Part shown: positions 16,281 to 24,156 of the stretch, in pieces
How positions within the stretch are numbered: the first letter of the stretch is position 1
Layout: the number at the start of each line of letters is the position of its first letter
From: Glycomyces paridis
Lineage (GTDB): Bacteria; Actinomycetota; Actinomycetes; Mycobacteriales; Micromonosporaceae
Direction of reading: 5' to 3'
Assembly: GCF_004912155.1 (NCBI RefSeq)
Contig: NZ_STGX01000018.1
Location: forward strand, 81,835-126,164
DNA: 44,330 bases
The notes under the pieces: generated by a model
The model's input: only the letters and a program-made list of their open reading frames with translations
Database searches by the model: none
What the model was told of the DNA's origin: nothing
Translations under genes and position numbers: made by a program

Positions 16281-17171
16281 ATGACCGAGACCGCCCCGTC
16301 CCGGGCCCGCCGGGTCCTCCCCGACCCGCAGTCCCTGACCTCCTCGCAGAAGCTCATGGTGTTCGTCCTGTCGATGACCCTCTTCGGGCTGGCGAACATC
16401 TTCACCGAAGTGATACCCGAGTTCAAGCTCGGCCCCGTCGAGCTGTCGGTGGCGTACCTGGCGTTCGTGCCGGTGGTCATGGTCTGCCTCTTCCACCCGC
16501 TGTACGCCGCGCTCGGCGCGCCGCTCGGCGAGATCGTGTTCGTCGACCTCCTCATGGGCGACTTCTCCGGCATCGGCGAGGTCGAGGGCTACCTCCAGCT
16601 CTCGCTGGGCCTGTACGTCGGCGGCTCGCTCGTGCGCGACCCGCGCCGCAGGTGGCAGGTCGCCACGGCAGCGATCGTCGCCGTGCTCATCGACAAGGGC
16701 GTCGGCGGGATCATCGACATGTCCAAAGTGGTCGTCGGCGTGGAGGACGCCGAGTACGTCGAGGGCCTGCCCGAGTCGGTCCTCGTCATCGAGGGCTTCG
16801 CGTTCGCCTCGGACCTCCTCATCACCGGCGTCCTCTTCGGAGCGATCCCGGCCGCGTACCTCGCGAGGCGCCTGCACGGCAAGATCGAACCGCTCATGGG
16901 CATGGCCCCGCGCGACGCCGAGCACCCGGTGCCCGGCCGCGCCCGCCAGACCGCCGCGTTCGTCTCGCTCGCCGTGTTCCTCATGCTCGCCTCGGGCGTG
17001 TTCGCGTTCCTCGAAGCCGCCGACGTCAAGTTCGGCGTGTGGGAGCCCGGCTTCATCGACCGGTACGGGCTCGGCTTCCTGTGGGTGAGCGTCGCCGTCT
17101 GCGCCGTCGTGCTCATCGGCGTCGTCGTGTCCGCCAAGGCGCTCCGCCGCCGGGCCCGCTCGGAGGACTGA
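16281..17171 (+). CDS. ECF transporter substrate-binding (S) component
   Basis: 296 residues, strongly hydrophobic with about six to eight helices. The core resembles ECF S components: KLMVFVLSMTLFGLANIFTEV, VAYLAFVPVVMVCLFHPLYAALGAPLGEIVFVD (a conserved Gly/Ala-rich loop) and GFAFASDLLITGVLFGAIPAAYLARR. It is longer than most S components (about 170-220 residues), with an extra C-terminal pair of helices. Identification rests largely on its place directly before a double ATPase and a T component (two-base gap to the ATPase gene). The ATG at 16281 has GAGAAAGG upstream. Substrate unknown. Confidence 0.75.
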   Translation: MTETAPSRARRVLPDPQSLTSSQKLMVFVLSMTLFGLANIFTEVIPEFKLGPVELSVAYLAFVPVVMVCLFHPLYAALGAPLGEIVFVDLLMGDFSGIGEVEGYLQLSLGLYVGGSLVRDPRRRWQVATAAIVAVLIDKGVGGIIDMSKVVVGVEDAEYVEGLPESVLVIEGFAFASDLLITGVLFGAIPAAYLARRLHGKIEPLMGMAPRDAEHPVPGRARQTAAFVSLAVFLMLASGVFAFLEAADVKFGVWEPGFIDRYGLGFLWVSVAVCAVVLIGVVVSAKALRRRARSED

Positions 17172-17173
17172 CC

Positions 17174-18871
17174 GTGGACGACGTCATCGCCATCGACGGC
17201 CTGGCCTTCCGCTACCCCGGGGCCGCCGAGCCCACCCTCAAGGGCGTCGACCTGCGCATCCGGCGCGGCGACTTCACCGCCGTGATCGGCGGGAACGGCT
17301 CGGGCAAGACCACCCTGTGCAAGGCCTTCAACGGGCTCGTCCCCCACTTCTGGTCCGGCGAGTTCGAGGGCCGGGTCGACGTGGACGGGATCGACACGCT
17401 GGACGCCACGGTCGCGGCCCTGTCGCACCGCGTCGGGTACGTCTACCAGGACTTCGGGAACCAGCTGGTCCGGCCGTCGGTGCGCGACGACGTCGCCTTC
17501 GGGCCCGTCAACTTCGGACTCGCCGACCACCGCGAGCGCAGCGAGGCCGCCATGCGGCTGCTCGGGATCGACCACCTCGCGAAGCGGTACGTGTGGGAGC
17601 TCTCCGGCGGCCAGCAGCACCTCACCGCGCTCGCGGGGGTCCTCGCCATGGACCCCGCCGTGATCGTCGTGGACGAGCCGGTCGCCGAACTCGACCCGGC
17701 GCGCGCCGAGGAGACCTACCGGATGCTCAAGCGCGTCAACGAGGAGCGCGGCACCACGATCGTCGTGATCGAGCACCACGCCGAGTTCATCGCCCGGTAC
17801 GCGCGCAGCGTCGTCCTCATGTCCGACGGGCGGGTCCGCTGGCACCTGCCGGTGCGCGAGGCCCTCGCCCGCCGCGCCGAACTCGCCGTGCACGGCATCC
17901 CCGCCCCGCAGATCATCGCCGCCGCCGCCGAACTCACACCCGGAGCGCCCGTGCCGCTCACCGTCGCCGAAGCGGCCCAATGCATCCGGGACGCGGGCCT
18001 CGCACCCGGCCCCAGGCCGCCCCAGCCCGAGGCCCCCGCGCCCGGGCCCGTGATCGCGCGCCTCACCGGCGTCACCCACGGCTACAAGGACGTCCGCGGC
18101 AAGGTCTCCACAGTGCTCGACGCGGTCGACCTCGCCTTCCGCGAAGGCGAGCGGATCGCCCTCGTCGGCTCCAACGGCGCCGGGAAGTCCACACTGCTGC
18201 GACTCCTCACCGGACTCAACGTGCCCCGCAAGGGCACCGTCGAGGTCGACGGCACCGACACGCGCACCGTCAAGCCCGCCCGCCTCGCCGACCGCGTCTG
18301 CTACCTCTACCAGCACCCCGAGCAGATGTTCCTCAACGACTCGGTGCGCCAGGAGATCGCGATGTTCCCCGAGCAGCGCCGCCGCCCCGACGCGGCCGCC
18401 GTCGTGGACGACGTCCTCGAACGCCTGCGTCTCACCGACTTCGCCGACCGCGACGGCCGCACCCTCTCCGGCGGCCAGCAGCGCCGCACCACCCTCGGCA
18501 TCGGACTCGCCATGGCCCCCGCGCTCCTCCTCCTCGACGAGCCGACCGCCAGCCTCGACACCGCCACCAGGAACGACGTGATCGCCATGCTCGCCGCGCT
18601 CGCCGAACGCATCCGATGCGTCGTCGTCGCCACCCACGACATGCAGCTCGTGGCCGAATGGGCCACGCGCGTGCTCGTCCTCGGCGAGGCCCGCGTGCTC
18701 GCCGACACCACGCCCGCCGGGCTCTTCGACGACGCCGCGCTGTGCGAGCGCGTCAACCTCGTGCCGCCCCAGATCAACGTCCTGGGCAGGGAACTGGGCA
18801 TCCACCCGCCGCCGCTGAGCGTCGCCGAGTTCACCGCCGCGTTCGCGCCCGCGCTCGCCGGAGGCCGCTGA
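17174..18871 (+). CDS. ECF transporter ATPase, two fused ABC domains
   Basis: 565 residues from the GTG at 17174. Two ABC domains. Domain 1 has Walker A GGNGSGKTT (39-47), signature LSGGQQ (about 143), Walker B VIVVDEP (about 163-169) and switch VVIEHH. Domain 2 has Walker A GSNGAGKST (about 332-340), signature LSGGQQRRTTL (about 431), LLLLDEP and VVATHD. The Q-loop stretches YQDFGNQLV and YQHPEQMFLNDSV are typical of energy-coupling-factor ATPases of the fused A1-A2 type. It starts two bases after the S component gene and its stop overlaps the T component start by one base, so all three are cotranslated. An open frame extends further upstream inside the S gene but is a shadow. Confidence 0.93.
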   Translation: MDDVIAIDGLAFRYPGAAEPTLKGVDLRIRRGDFTAVIGGNGSGKTTLCKAFNGLVPHFWSGEFEGRVDVDGIDTLDATVAALSHRVGYVYQDFGNQLVRPSVRDDVAFGPVNFGLADHRERSEAAMRLLGIDHLAKRYVWELSGGQQHLTALAGVLAMDPAVIVVDEPVAELDPARAEETYRMLKRVNEERGTTIVVIEHHAEFIARYARSVVLMSDGRVRWHLPVREALARRAELAVHGIPAPQIIAAAAELTPGAPVPLTVAEAAQCIRDAGLAPGPRPPQPEAPAPGPVIARLTGVTHGYKDVRGKVSTVLDAVDLAFREGERIALVGSNGAGKSTLLRLLTGLNVPRKGTVEVDGTDTRTVKPARLADRVCYLYQHPEQMFLNDSVRQEIAMFPEQRRRPDAAAVVDDVLERLRLTDFADRDGRTLSGGQQRRTTLGIGLAMAPALLLLDEPTASLDTATRNDVIAMLAALAERIRCVVVATHDMQLVAEWATRVLVLGEARVLADTTPAGLFDDAALCERVNLVPPQINVLGRELGIHPPPLSVAEFTAAFAPALAGGR

Positions 18872-19704
18872 TGGCGCGCCGCCAACGGGACGTGCTCAGC
18901 GTCGAATGGGTCAAGCTCGAACTGCTCCGCACCGCGTACGCGACCCGCGGCGGCCTCTTCGCCGGGTTCGACCCGCGCGTGGTCGTCGGCTGGTACGCCG
19001 TGTTCGCGGTGGCGCCCTGGCTCACCCACAACATCACCGTCCTCGCCGCGCTCTTCGCCGTCGCCGCGGTGGCGGTGGCGCTGTGCCGGGTCGGGCCGCT
19101 CGTGCTGGGGCTCTTCGCGTTCGGGCTCGTGACCGAGACGGCGTACCTGTTCGCGGTGGCGTGGTTCTTCGACGGGGACCTGCACACCGTCGCGGCCCTG
19201 GTGACGCTGAGCCTCAAGCTCGGGGTGGTCGCCCTCGCGAGCATGGCCGCGTTCGTCTCGCTCGACCCCGAGAAGCTCTCGGACGCGCTGGTGAGCATGA
19301 AGGCGCCGCCGCTGCTGAGCTTCGGCGTGAGCTACGGCTACCGGATGCTGCCGATCATCATGGACGAGTTCCACACCATCGTGGACGGCCACCGCCTCCG
19401 CTCGGCCCCGCTGGAGCGGCGCGGAATCCTCGCCTGGCGCGTCCCCGTCCACATCGGATCGACGCTCGTGCGCAGCTTCTACCCGATGATGCTCAACACC
19501 GCCAAGCGGACGCGCACCACCGTGGAGGCCCTGGAGACCCGCGGCTTCACGTTCGCGGGCGAGAGCGCCAAGGGCCGCGACATCCGCCTGGCCTACCTGC
19601 GGCTGCGGATGCGCGACCTCGCCCTGGCCCTCGTGACGGTCGTCCTCATCGCGGGCGCGTTCATCATCGGCGAACTGGCCCCGGTCTTCGCCCGCGACTT
19701 CTGA
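18871..19704 (+). CDS. ECF transporter transmembrane (T) component, CbiQ-like
   Basis: 277 residues. Four or five hydrophobic helices in the N-terminal half are followed by a cytoplasmic coupling region with the Ala-Arg-Gly-type motif in TTVEALETRGFTF (about 215-227) that docks on the ATPase. SYGYRMLPIIMDEFHTIVDGHRLRS is also typical of CbiQ-like proteins. The ATG overlaps the stop of the ATPase gene (TGATG). Together with the preceding two genes it forms a complete importer. The gene ends two bases from the convergent reductase gene. Confidence 0.9.
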   Translation: MARRQRDVLSVEWVKLELLRTAYATRGGLFAGFDPRVVVGWYAVFAVAPWLTHNITVLAALFAVAAVAVALCRVGPLVLGLFAFGLVTETAYLFAVAWFFDGDLHTVAALVTLSLKLGVVALASMAAFVSLDPEKLSDALVSMKAPPLLSFGVSYGYRMLPIIMDEFHTIVDGHRLRSAPLERRGILAWRVPVHIGSTLVRSFYPMMLNTAKRTRTTVEALETRGFTFAGESAKGRDIRLAYLRLRMRDLALALVTVVLIAGAFIIGELAPVFARDF

Positions 19705-19706
19705 CC

Positions 19707-20282
19707 CTAGTGGAGCGTGGGTCGGTAGATCAGCTCCTGCGTGCGGCCGTCGAGGGTGCGGGTTTCGACCAGGTCGAGGTCGAAGTCCTCCGCGCCCTGG
19801 AAGATCGGGTCGGCGCCGGTGCGGCCGGTGACGACCGGGAACAGGGTCACCTGGACGAAGTCGACGAGGCCCGCGGCCATGAGGGCGCGGTTCATCGCGA
19901 GGCTCCCGTGGGAGCGGAGGGGGACGGCCGAGGTCTCCTTGAGTCGGGCCACGACGTCGACGGCGTCGCCGGGGGCGAGGGTCGCGTCCGGCCAGTCGAG
20001 CGGCCCGGTGAGGGTGCTGGAGACGACGGTGGCGGGGAGGTTCCTCATGCGGGTGACCCACGGGTCGCGCACTTCGGAATCGTCCGTGCTGGCCGCGATC
20101 ATCTGCGCGAAGGCGCGGTAGGTGTTGGCGCCGAAGACCATCCGCTGGTCCTCCTCGTACTGGGCGAGGCGGTGCCCGAGCAGTTCGGGCCCCTGCTTGC
20201 CCCAGTACCCGGTCCAGTCGCCGCCCGCGGCGCCGAAGCCGTCGAGGCTGGTGAAGAAGTCGAAGGTGTAGGTCGCGGTCAT
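19707..20282 (-). CDS. Dihydrofolate-reductase-like (RibD C-terminal domain) protein
   Basis: 191 residues, a single RibD_C/DHFR-fold domain: FDFFTSLDGFGAAGGDWTGY at the start, MVFGANTYRAFA and, near the end, LMAAGLVDFVQVTLFPVVTG. This family is very common in actinobacteria as NADPH-dependent reductases of unknown substrate and is usually not a true folate enzyme. The ATG at 20282 is clear. It is monocistronic and convergent with the ECF operon. Confidence 0.88.
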   Translation of the reverse strand: MTATYTFDFFTSLDGFGAAGGDWTGYWGKQGPELLGHRLAQYEEDQRMVFGANTYRAFAQMIAASTDDSEVRDPWVTRMRNLPATVVSSTLTGPLDWPDATLAPGDAVDVVARLKETSAVPLRSHGSLAMNRALMAAGLVDFVQVTLFPVVTGRTGADPIFQGAEDFDLDLVETRTLDGRTQELIYRPTLH

Positions 20283-20381
20283 GGTGTCCCCCTCGGGTAG
20301 CGGTATGCAGGTGAGGACTGTAGGGCGCGGCGGGATTCATCGCAGCGGATCGGACGAATTCTCCGCGGCTACGCTCGGGCC

Positions 20382-21173
20382 ATGAGTGTGAGTGACGCCG
20401 AGCTGGCGGTCGCGGCGGCGAGCGCGGGCGCCGAGGTGGTGCGTGCGCGGTTCGCGGGGCCGTTGGCGCGCTTCGAGAAAGGCCCCGGCGACTTCGCCAC
20501 GGACGCCGACCTGGCCGCCGAGGCGGCCGTCCTGGAGGTGCTGCGGGCGGGTCGCCCCGGGGACGCGGTCACCGGCGAGGAGGGCGGCCGGTCCGGCGAG
20601 GGCGACGCGGACCGGATGTGGCTGGTCGACCCGTTGTGCGGCACCGTGAACTACGAGGCCGGGCACCTGTTCGTGGCCGTGAACGTCGCCTTGCGGGAAG
20701 GCGGGGCCGTCACTGCGGCGGCGGCCGCCGATCCGGCGACCGGCGAGGTCTTCTGGACCGACGTGGACCGCGCGATGCTCCGGCGCGGCGGTGCCGACGC
20801 GGCGCTGCGCCCTTCGGCCCGGACCGCCCTGGTGGACGTCAACCTGGACCTTCCGTACCGCGAGCCGCCCGGCTTCAGCGCGGTGGGCCTTCTCGCCGAC
20901 CCGGCCTTCGCCGAGCGCTTCCGGCCGCGCGTGGTCTCCTCGACGCTGGCCCTGACCTGGGTCGCGGCGGGCCGCCGCGCCGCCTACGTCACCGGCGGAC
21001 GGATGCGCGACAGCATCCACTTCGAGGCGGGCATCGCCCTGTGCGAGGCGGCCGGCTGCACGGTCACCGACCTGTTCGGCGAACCGCTCACCGACCGCAC
21101 GACGGGCCTGCTGGCGGCAGCGGACGCCGAAACCCATGCGGCCCTCCTGGAGATGATCGGACGCCCCGGCTGA
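20382..21173 (+). CDS. Inositol-monophosphatase-family protein with altered metal site
   Basis: 263 residues with the fold signatures of the Mg/Li phosphatase superfamily: a GEE segment (TGEEGG, E66-E67) and the motif LVDPLCGTVNY at 81-91. The canonical motif is DPxDGTxN; here the second Asp is Cys86. The usual C-terminal W-D-x-A-A-G metal motif is replaced by IHFEAG, with His213 where Asp is expected. Two of the metal ligands are therefore changed, so activity on inositol phosphate is doubtful. The start is the ATG at 20382. The 3' 150 bases are duplicated at 22741-22890. Probably followed by the serine hydrolase as a loose operon. Confidence 0.85.
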   Translation: MSVSDAELAVAAASAGAEVVRARFAGPLARFEKGPGDFATDADLAAEAAVLEVLRAGRPGDAVTGEEGGRSGEGDADRMWLVDPLCGTVNYEAGHLFVAVNVALREGGAVTAAAAADPATGEVFWTDVDRAMLRRGGADAALRPSARTALVDVNLDLPYREPPGFSAVGLLADPAFAERFRPRVVSSTLALTWVAAGRRAAYVTGGRMRDSIHFEAGIALCEAAGCTVTDLFGEPLTDRTTGLLAAADAETHAALLEMIGRPG

Positions 21174-21253
21174 CCGATCCACGGGCCGGAGGAACGCCGC
21201 CGATGGCACGCCGGTGTCAGACTGGCCGTCTCCGACTCTCTTTGAGGAGCGAC

Positions 21254-22657
21254 ATGGTCTCGATCGGTCAGGTCCGCGAAGACCTCGGCTCCAACCTCCC
21301 GCGGTTGGCGCTCAGGCACGGCGTCCCGGGGGTCTCGGTCGCCGTGGGCGTCGACGGCGAGGTGGTGGAAGCCGTTGCGGGCGTGGTGAACACACGCACC
21401 CGCGTGCCGGTCGCGCCTGATTCGGTGTTCCAGATCCAGTCCGTGACGAAGGTCTGGACGGCGACGCTGGTCATGCAGTTGGTCGACGGCGGCCTGGTCG
21501 GCCTGGACGATCCGGTCCGGTCGCATCTTCCCGGGTTCCGGACCGCCGACCCGGCCGCGAGCGGGTCGATCACGATCCGGCACCTGCTCACGCACACCGG
21601 CGGCTTCGAGGGCGACCTCTGGAAGGCGACGACCACCGGCGACGACGCGCTGCAACGGCTCGTCGAGGACTGCGTGCCGGAGCTGCCGCAGTCCGAGGCG
21701 CCGGGCTCCCGCTACTCCTATTGCAGCGCGGGCATGGCGGTGCTCGGCAGGATCGTCGAGACCAAGCGCCGGATGCCGTTCGCGGCTGCACTCCGAACGC
21801 ACCTGGCCGACCCCCTCGGCATCGAGGAGCTCGCCTGCAACGCCGACGAGGCGCTGGGGTTCAACACGGCCATGGGGCATGTGCCGCAAGGCGACCGGGG
21901 GATGCGGCCGCTGCCGGTCTGGGCGACCTTCCCCGAGTCGAACGCTCCCGCGGGGAGCCATCTGTCCATGTCCGCCCGGGCCCTGCTCGCGTTCGGCCGC
22001 ATGCACCTCGCGGACGGCCTGGCCCCGGGCGGAGCGCGCCTGCTCACCGAGGACGCCGCGAAGGCGATGCGACTCCCCGAGACCCGCATTCCCGCGTCCC
22101 CGCACGACCGGAAGCACATCGGCCTGGTCTGGGAGCTCACCCACGGCGGCAAGGTCGTGAGCCACGCCGGAGGCACGATCGGCATCGCCTCGATCCTGGT
22201 GCTGGTCCCCGCCCAGGGCCTCTCGATCGCGCTCCTGATCAACGGCGGCGACTTCAACGGCCTCTACGGCGACCTCGTCGCCCCCTGGATCGAGTCCGCC
22301 GCCGGCGTCTCGACGGCACCGACTCGCGCGCCGGCGCCGGCCGACCTCGGTTCGGACCTCGCCCGCTACGTCGGCGACTACGGCACCCGCAATCAGCGTT
22401 CGACGGTGTCGATCGGCGAGGACGGCCGGCTGGAGCTCTCGTACACGGGCGCTGCGGAGGGCGCCGCCAGGTTCGCGCTGGCGGGACTTCCGGCCGGCCC
22501 GTTCACCGCCGAGATCCGCCGCGTCGAGGGCGACCTGTTCGCCTCGGTCGGCCGGGACGGGACCGCGGGCGGGTACGTGGAGTTCCTGGACGGTGACGAA
22601 GCGGGCCGGGCCCGCTTCGTCCACACCTCGGGCCGCTCGATCCCACGCCTGCCCTGA
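21254..22657 (+). CDS. Serine hydrolase, beta-lactamase class C fold
   Basis: 467 residues from the ATG at 21254 (GAGGAG upstream). Motifs: SxxK as S63-V-T-K66 (nucleophile and base), the Tyr motif Y156-C-S158 in place of Y-x-N, LLTHTGG at about 111-117, and H304-A-G-G for the KTG position. A lipocalin-like C-terminal domain follows from about residue 370 (LARYVGDYGTRNQ...). No signal peptide is seen, so it is probably cytoplasmic. This fits the esterase/peptidase members of the family rather than secreted beta-lactamases. Substrate unknown. Confidence 0.88.
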   Translation: MVSIGQVREDLGSNLPRLALRHGVPGVSVAVGVDGEVVEAVAGVVNTRTRVPVAPDSVFQIQSVTKVWTATLVMQLVDGGLVGLDDPVRSHLPGFRTADPAASGSITIRHLLTHTGGFEGDLWKATTTGDDALQRLVEDCVPELPQSEAPGSRYSYCSAGMAVLGRIVETKRRMPFAAALRTHLADPLGIEELACNADEALGFNTAMGHVPQGDRGMRPLPVWATFPESNAPAGSHLSMSARALLAFGRMHLADGLAPGGARLLTEDAAKAMRLPETRIPASPHDRKHIGLVWELTHGGKVVSHAGGTIGIASILVLVPAQGLSIALLINGGDFNGLYGDLVAPWIESAAGVSTAPTRAPAPADLGSDLARYVGDYGTRNQRSTVSIGEDGRLELSYTGAAEGAARFALAGLPAGPFTAEIRRVEGDLFASVGRDGTAGGYVEFLDGDEAGRARFVHTSGRSIPRLP

Positions 22658-22679
22658 ACGGCCGCACGCGGCCGGAACC

Positions 22680-22744
22680 GGTGGCCGAGGTTCGGTCGCC
22701 GAGGTTCAGTCGCCCCGTCGCGCCACGGCGCACCGCCCATGACA
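22680..22744 (+). repeat. Copied leader sequence, second copy at 24035-24147
   Basis: Bases 22713-22744 are identical to 24116-24147 (32 of 32), ending in the same CCCATGACA. Just upstream both loci carry GGTGGCC-type 14-base tandem units, two clear units here at 22680-22693 and 22694-22707. The block seems to be a copy of the leader of the gene at 24157, joined here to a phosphatase gene remnant. Confidence 0.7.
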
Positions 22745-22890
22745 GCGTCCACTTCGAGGCGGGCATCGCCCTGTGCGAGGCGGCCGGCTGCACGGTCACC
22801 GACCTGTTCGGCGAACCGCTCACCGACCGCACGACGGGCCTCCTGGCGGCAGCGGACGCCGAAACCCATGCAGCCCTGCTGGAGATGATC
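22741..22890 (+). pseudogene. Remnant of a second inositol-monophosphatase-like gene
   Basis: This 150-base stretch matches 21009-21158, the 3' part of the phosphatase-like gene, with only four differences, three of them silent. An open frame runs through it to about 22902 but has no domain beyond the last 50 residues of the parent and no N-terminal two thirds. It is therefore a truncated copy. Silent-biased divergence suggests it came from a full paralogue that was under selection before being deleted. Confidence 0.8.
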
Positions 22891-22902
22891 CGAAGCGCCT
22901 GA

Positions 22903-23478
22903 TCATCGGGGCCGCTTCGCCGCTTCCAGGCGGACGACCTTCATGTGCAGGCCCGCGAGTCCGGCCCTGAAGCGGGACTGCCCGGTGAGGGTCAGGCCGG
23001 TCCCGTTCGTGAAGGCGCTCAACGGTGCCCGCGGGAAGTCGTAGTTGAGGAGGCGACCGCCGGGGGTGAGGACGCGGGCGATCTCGGTGGCGCCGGCCTG
23101 AGGGTCGCCCCAGTGGTGGGAGCTGAAGGAGGTGACGACGAGGTCGAAGCGGGCGTCGTCGAAGGGGAGGGCGGCGGCGTCGGCGGCGTGGAGTTCCGCG
23201 AGGCCGCCGAGGTTGCGGCGGGCGAGGTCGACCATGTCGGGGGCGAGGTCGACGCCGGTGAGGCGGAGGTCGGGGCGGGTGCGGGCGAGGGTCTGGAGCA
23301 GGATGCCGGGGCCGGTGCCGACGTCGAGGAGGGCGGCGCCTTCGGGGGCGACCGCCGCGATGTCGGCGGCGATGCGGCGGTAGAGCGGCTTCATGAGGAG
23401 GCGGGCGAGGCGGTCGTAGTTGCGGCTGTGGCGGCCCTCGATGGGCTGGTTGCCGTGCTGGTGGTCGTGGTGCGGCAT
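22903..23478 (-). CDS. Class I SAM-dependent methyltransferase
   Basis: 191 residues. Motif I LLDVGTGPGILLQTL (about 50-64), acidic post-I GVDLAPDMVDLARRNL (75-90), motif around ADAAALPFDDARFDLVVTSFSSHHW and LTPGGRLLNYDFP. This is the Methyltransf_11/25 type acting on small molecules. The ATG at 23478 follows GGGG-rich DNA. It diverges from the MarR gene across an 84-base region with a perfect palindrome, so it is likely repressed by that MarR protein. Substrate unknown. Confidence 0.9.
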   Translation of the reverse strand: MPHHDHQHGNQPIEGRHSRNYDRLARLLMKPLYRRIAADIAAVAPEGAALLDVGTGPGILLQTLARTRPDLRLTGVDLAPDMVDLARRNLGGLAELHAADAAALPFDDARFDLVVTSFSSHHWGDPQAGATEIARVLTPGGRLLNYDFPRAPLSAFTNGTGLTLTGQSRFRAGLAGLHMKVVRLEAAKRPR

Positions 23479-23492
23479 GGCGGACCCCAATG

Positions 23493-23527
23493 GTTGTATC
23501 GTACAACTTTCATTCGAGTCTACGATA
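23493..23527. promoter_or_regulatory. Probable MarR operator pair
   Basis: GTTGTATCGTACAAC (23493-23507) is a perfect inverted repeat with six-base arms. A second TACGATA (23521-23527) is the reverse complement of the palindrome's core TATCGTA. Both lie between the divergent methyltransferase and MarR genes. Confidence 0.75.
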
Positions 23528-23562
23528 TTCAGTTGCATGGCACAACCGAGGAAGGGGCGGCG

Positions 23563-24009
23563 ATGGACGCCGAGGCCGATCACCTGCACCACCTGCTCCT
23601 GGACCTGGTGCGCACCGCCGAGTTCGCGCTCATGGACGGGCTGCTCCCCGGCCGCGAGCTGTCGATGTCGCAGCTCCTCGCGCTCCACGAGCTGGACCAC
23701 AGGCCCGGCCTCTCGCAGCGCGAGCTGGCCGCGGGCCTGGGCCTGGAGAAGAGCAGCGTCAGCCGCATGGTCGCCGACCTGGAGGCGAACGGCCTGGTCG
23801 AGCGCCACCGAGACCCCGACAACCGGCGGCTGTACCGGCTGGCGATCACCGCCGAAGGTCGGCGCCTCCACCGCCGGGCCGCCGAGGTCCTCCACGAGCG
23901 CTATCAGCGCTGGGCCGCGGCGATGACCCCCGGTGAACGCGAGGGGTTGGCGGCCGGGCTCCCCGCGCTGCTGCGGGTCATGCACGCCGATCGGCACGAC
24001 CACGGGTGA
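23563..24009 (+). CDS. MarR-family transcriptional regulator
   Basis: 148 residues from the ATG at 23563 with GAGGAAGGGG upstream. Winged helix of MarR type: LSMSQLLALHELDHRPGLSQ, RELAAGLGLEKSSVSRMVADL (recognition helix) and the wing GLVERHRDPDNRRLYRLAIT, flanked by dimerisation helices. The length is normal. It diverges from a methyltransferase gene across an operator-like palindrome. It likely represses both genes and is released by a small phenolic or other ligand, as in the family. Confidence 0.92.
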   Translation: MDAEADHLHHLLLDLVRTAEFALMDGLLPGRELSMSQLLALHELDHRPGLSQRELAAGLGLEKSSVSRMVADLEANGLVERHRDPDNRRLYRLAITAEGRRLHRRAAEVLHERYQRWAAAMTPGEREGLAAGLPALLRVMHADRHDHG

Positions 24010-24034
24010 ACGTCCGGTTCCCGCCCGGCCCCTC

Positions 24035-24147
24035 GGTGGCCAAGGTTCGGTGGCCAGGGTCTGGTGGCCGAGATCTCGTATGATCGCCGGGTTCCGGCAG
24101 CGCACGCTCGCCCGCCCCCGTCGCGCCACGGCGCACCGCCCATGACA
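24035..24147 (+). repeat. Three tandem 14-base units and leader shared with 22680-22744
   Basis: Units start at 24035, 24049 and 24063, each beginning GGTGGCC followed by a purine-rich half such as AAGGTTC or AGGGTCT. They lie just upstream of the gene at 24157. The following 24116-24147 block is identical to 22713-22744. The 14-base spacing is near one and a third helical turns and could be a protein-binding array or a slippage product. Confidence 0.65.
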
Positions 24148-24156
24148 AGGACGCCA

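Noticed and set aside
16652-17173. Upstream extension of the ECF ATPase frame
   Set aside because: It lies wholly inside the S component gene in another frame; the GTG at 17174 follows the S stop by two bases.
22658-22680. Terminator after the serine hydrolase gene
   Set aside because: CGGCCGC/GCGGCCG can pair, but the loop is too short for the full stem and only five pairs remain otherwise.
22681-22902. A real 73-residue gene over the phosphatase remnant
   Set aside because: Only the copied 3' end is recognisable and the first 20 residues come from the copied leader; better read as debris.
24035-24147. CRISPR-like array
   Set aside because: Only three contiguous 14-base units without spacers, and no cas genes in the window.
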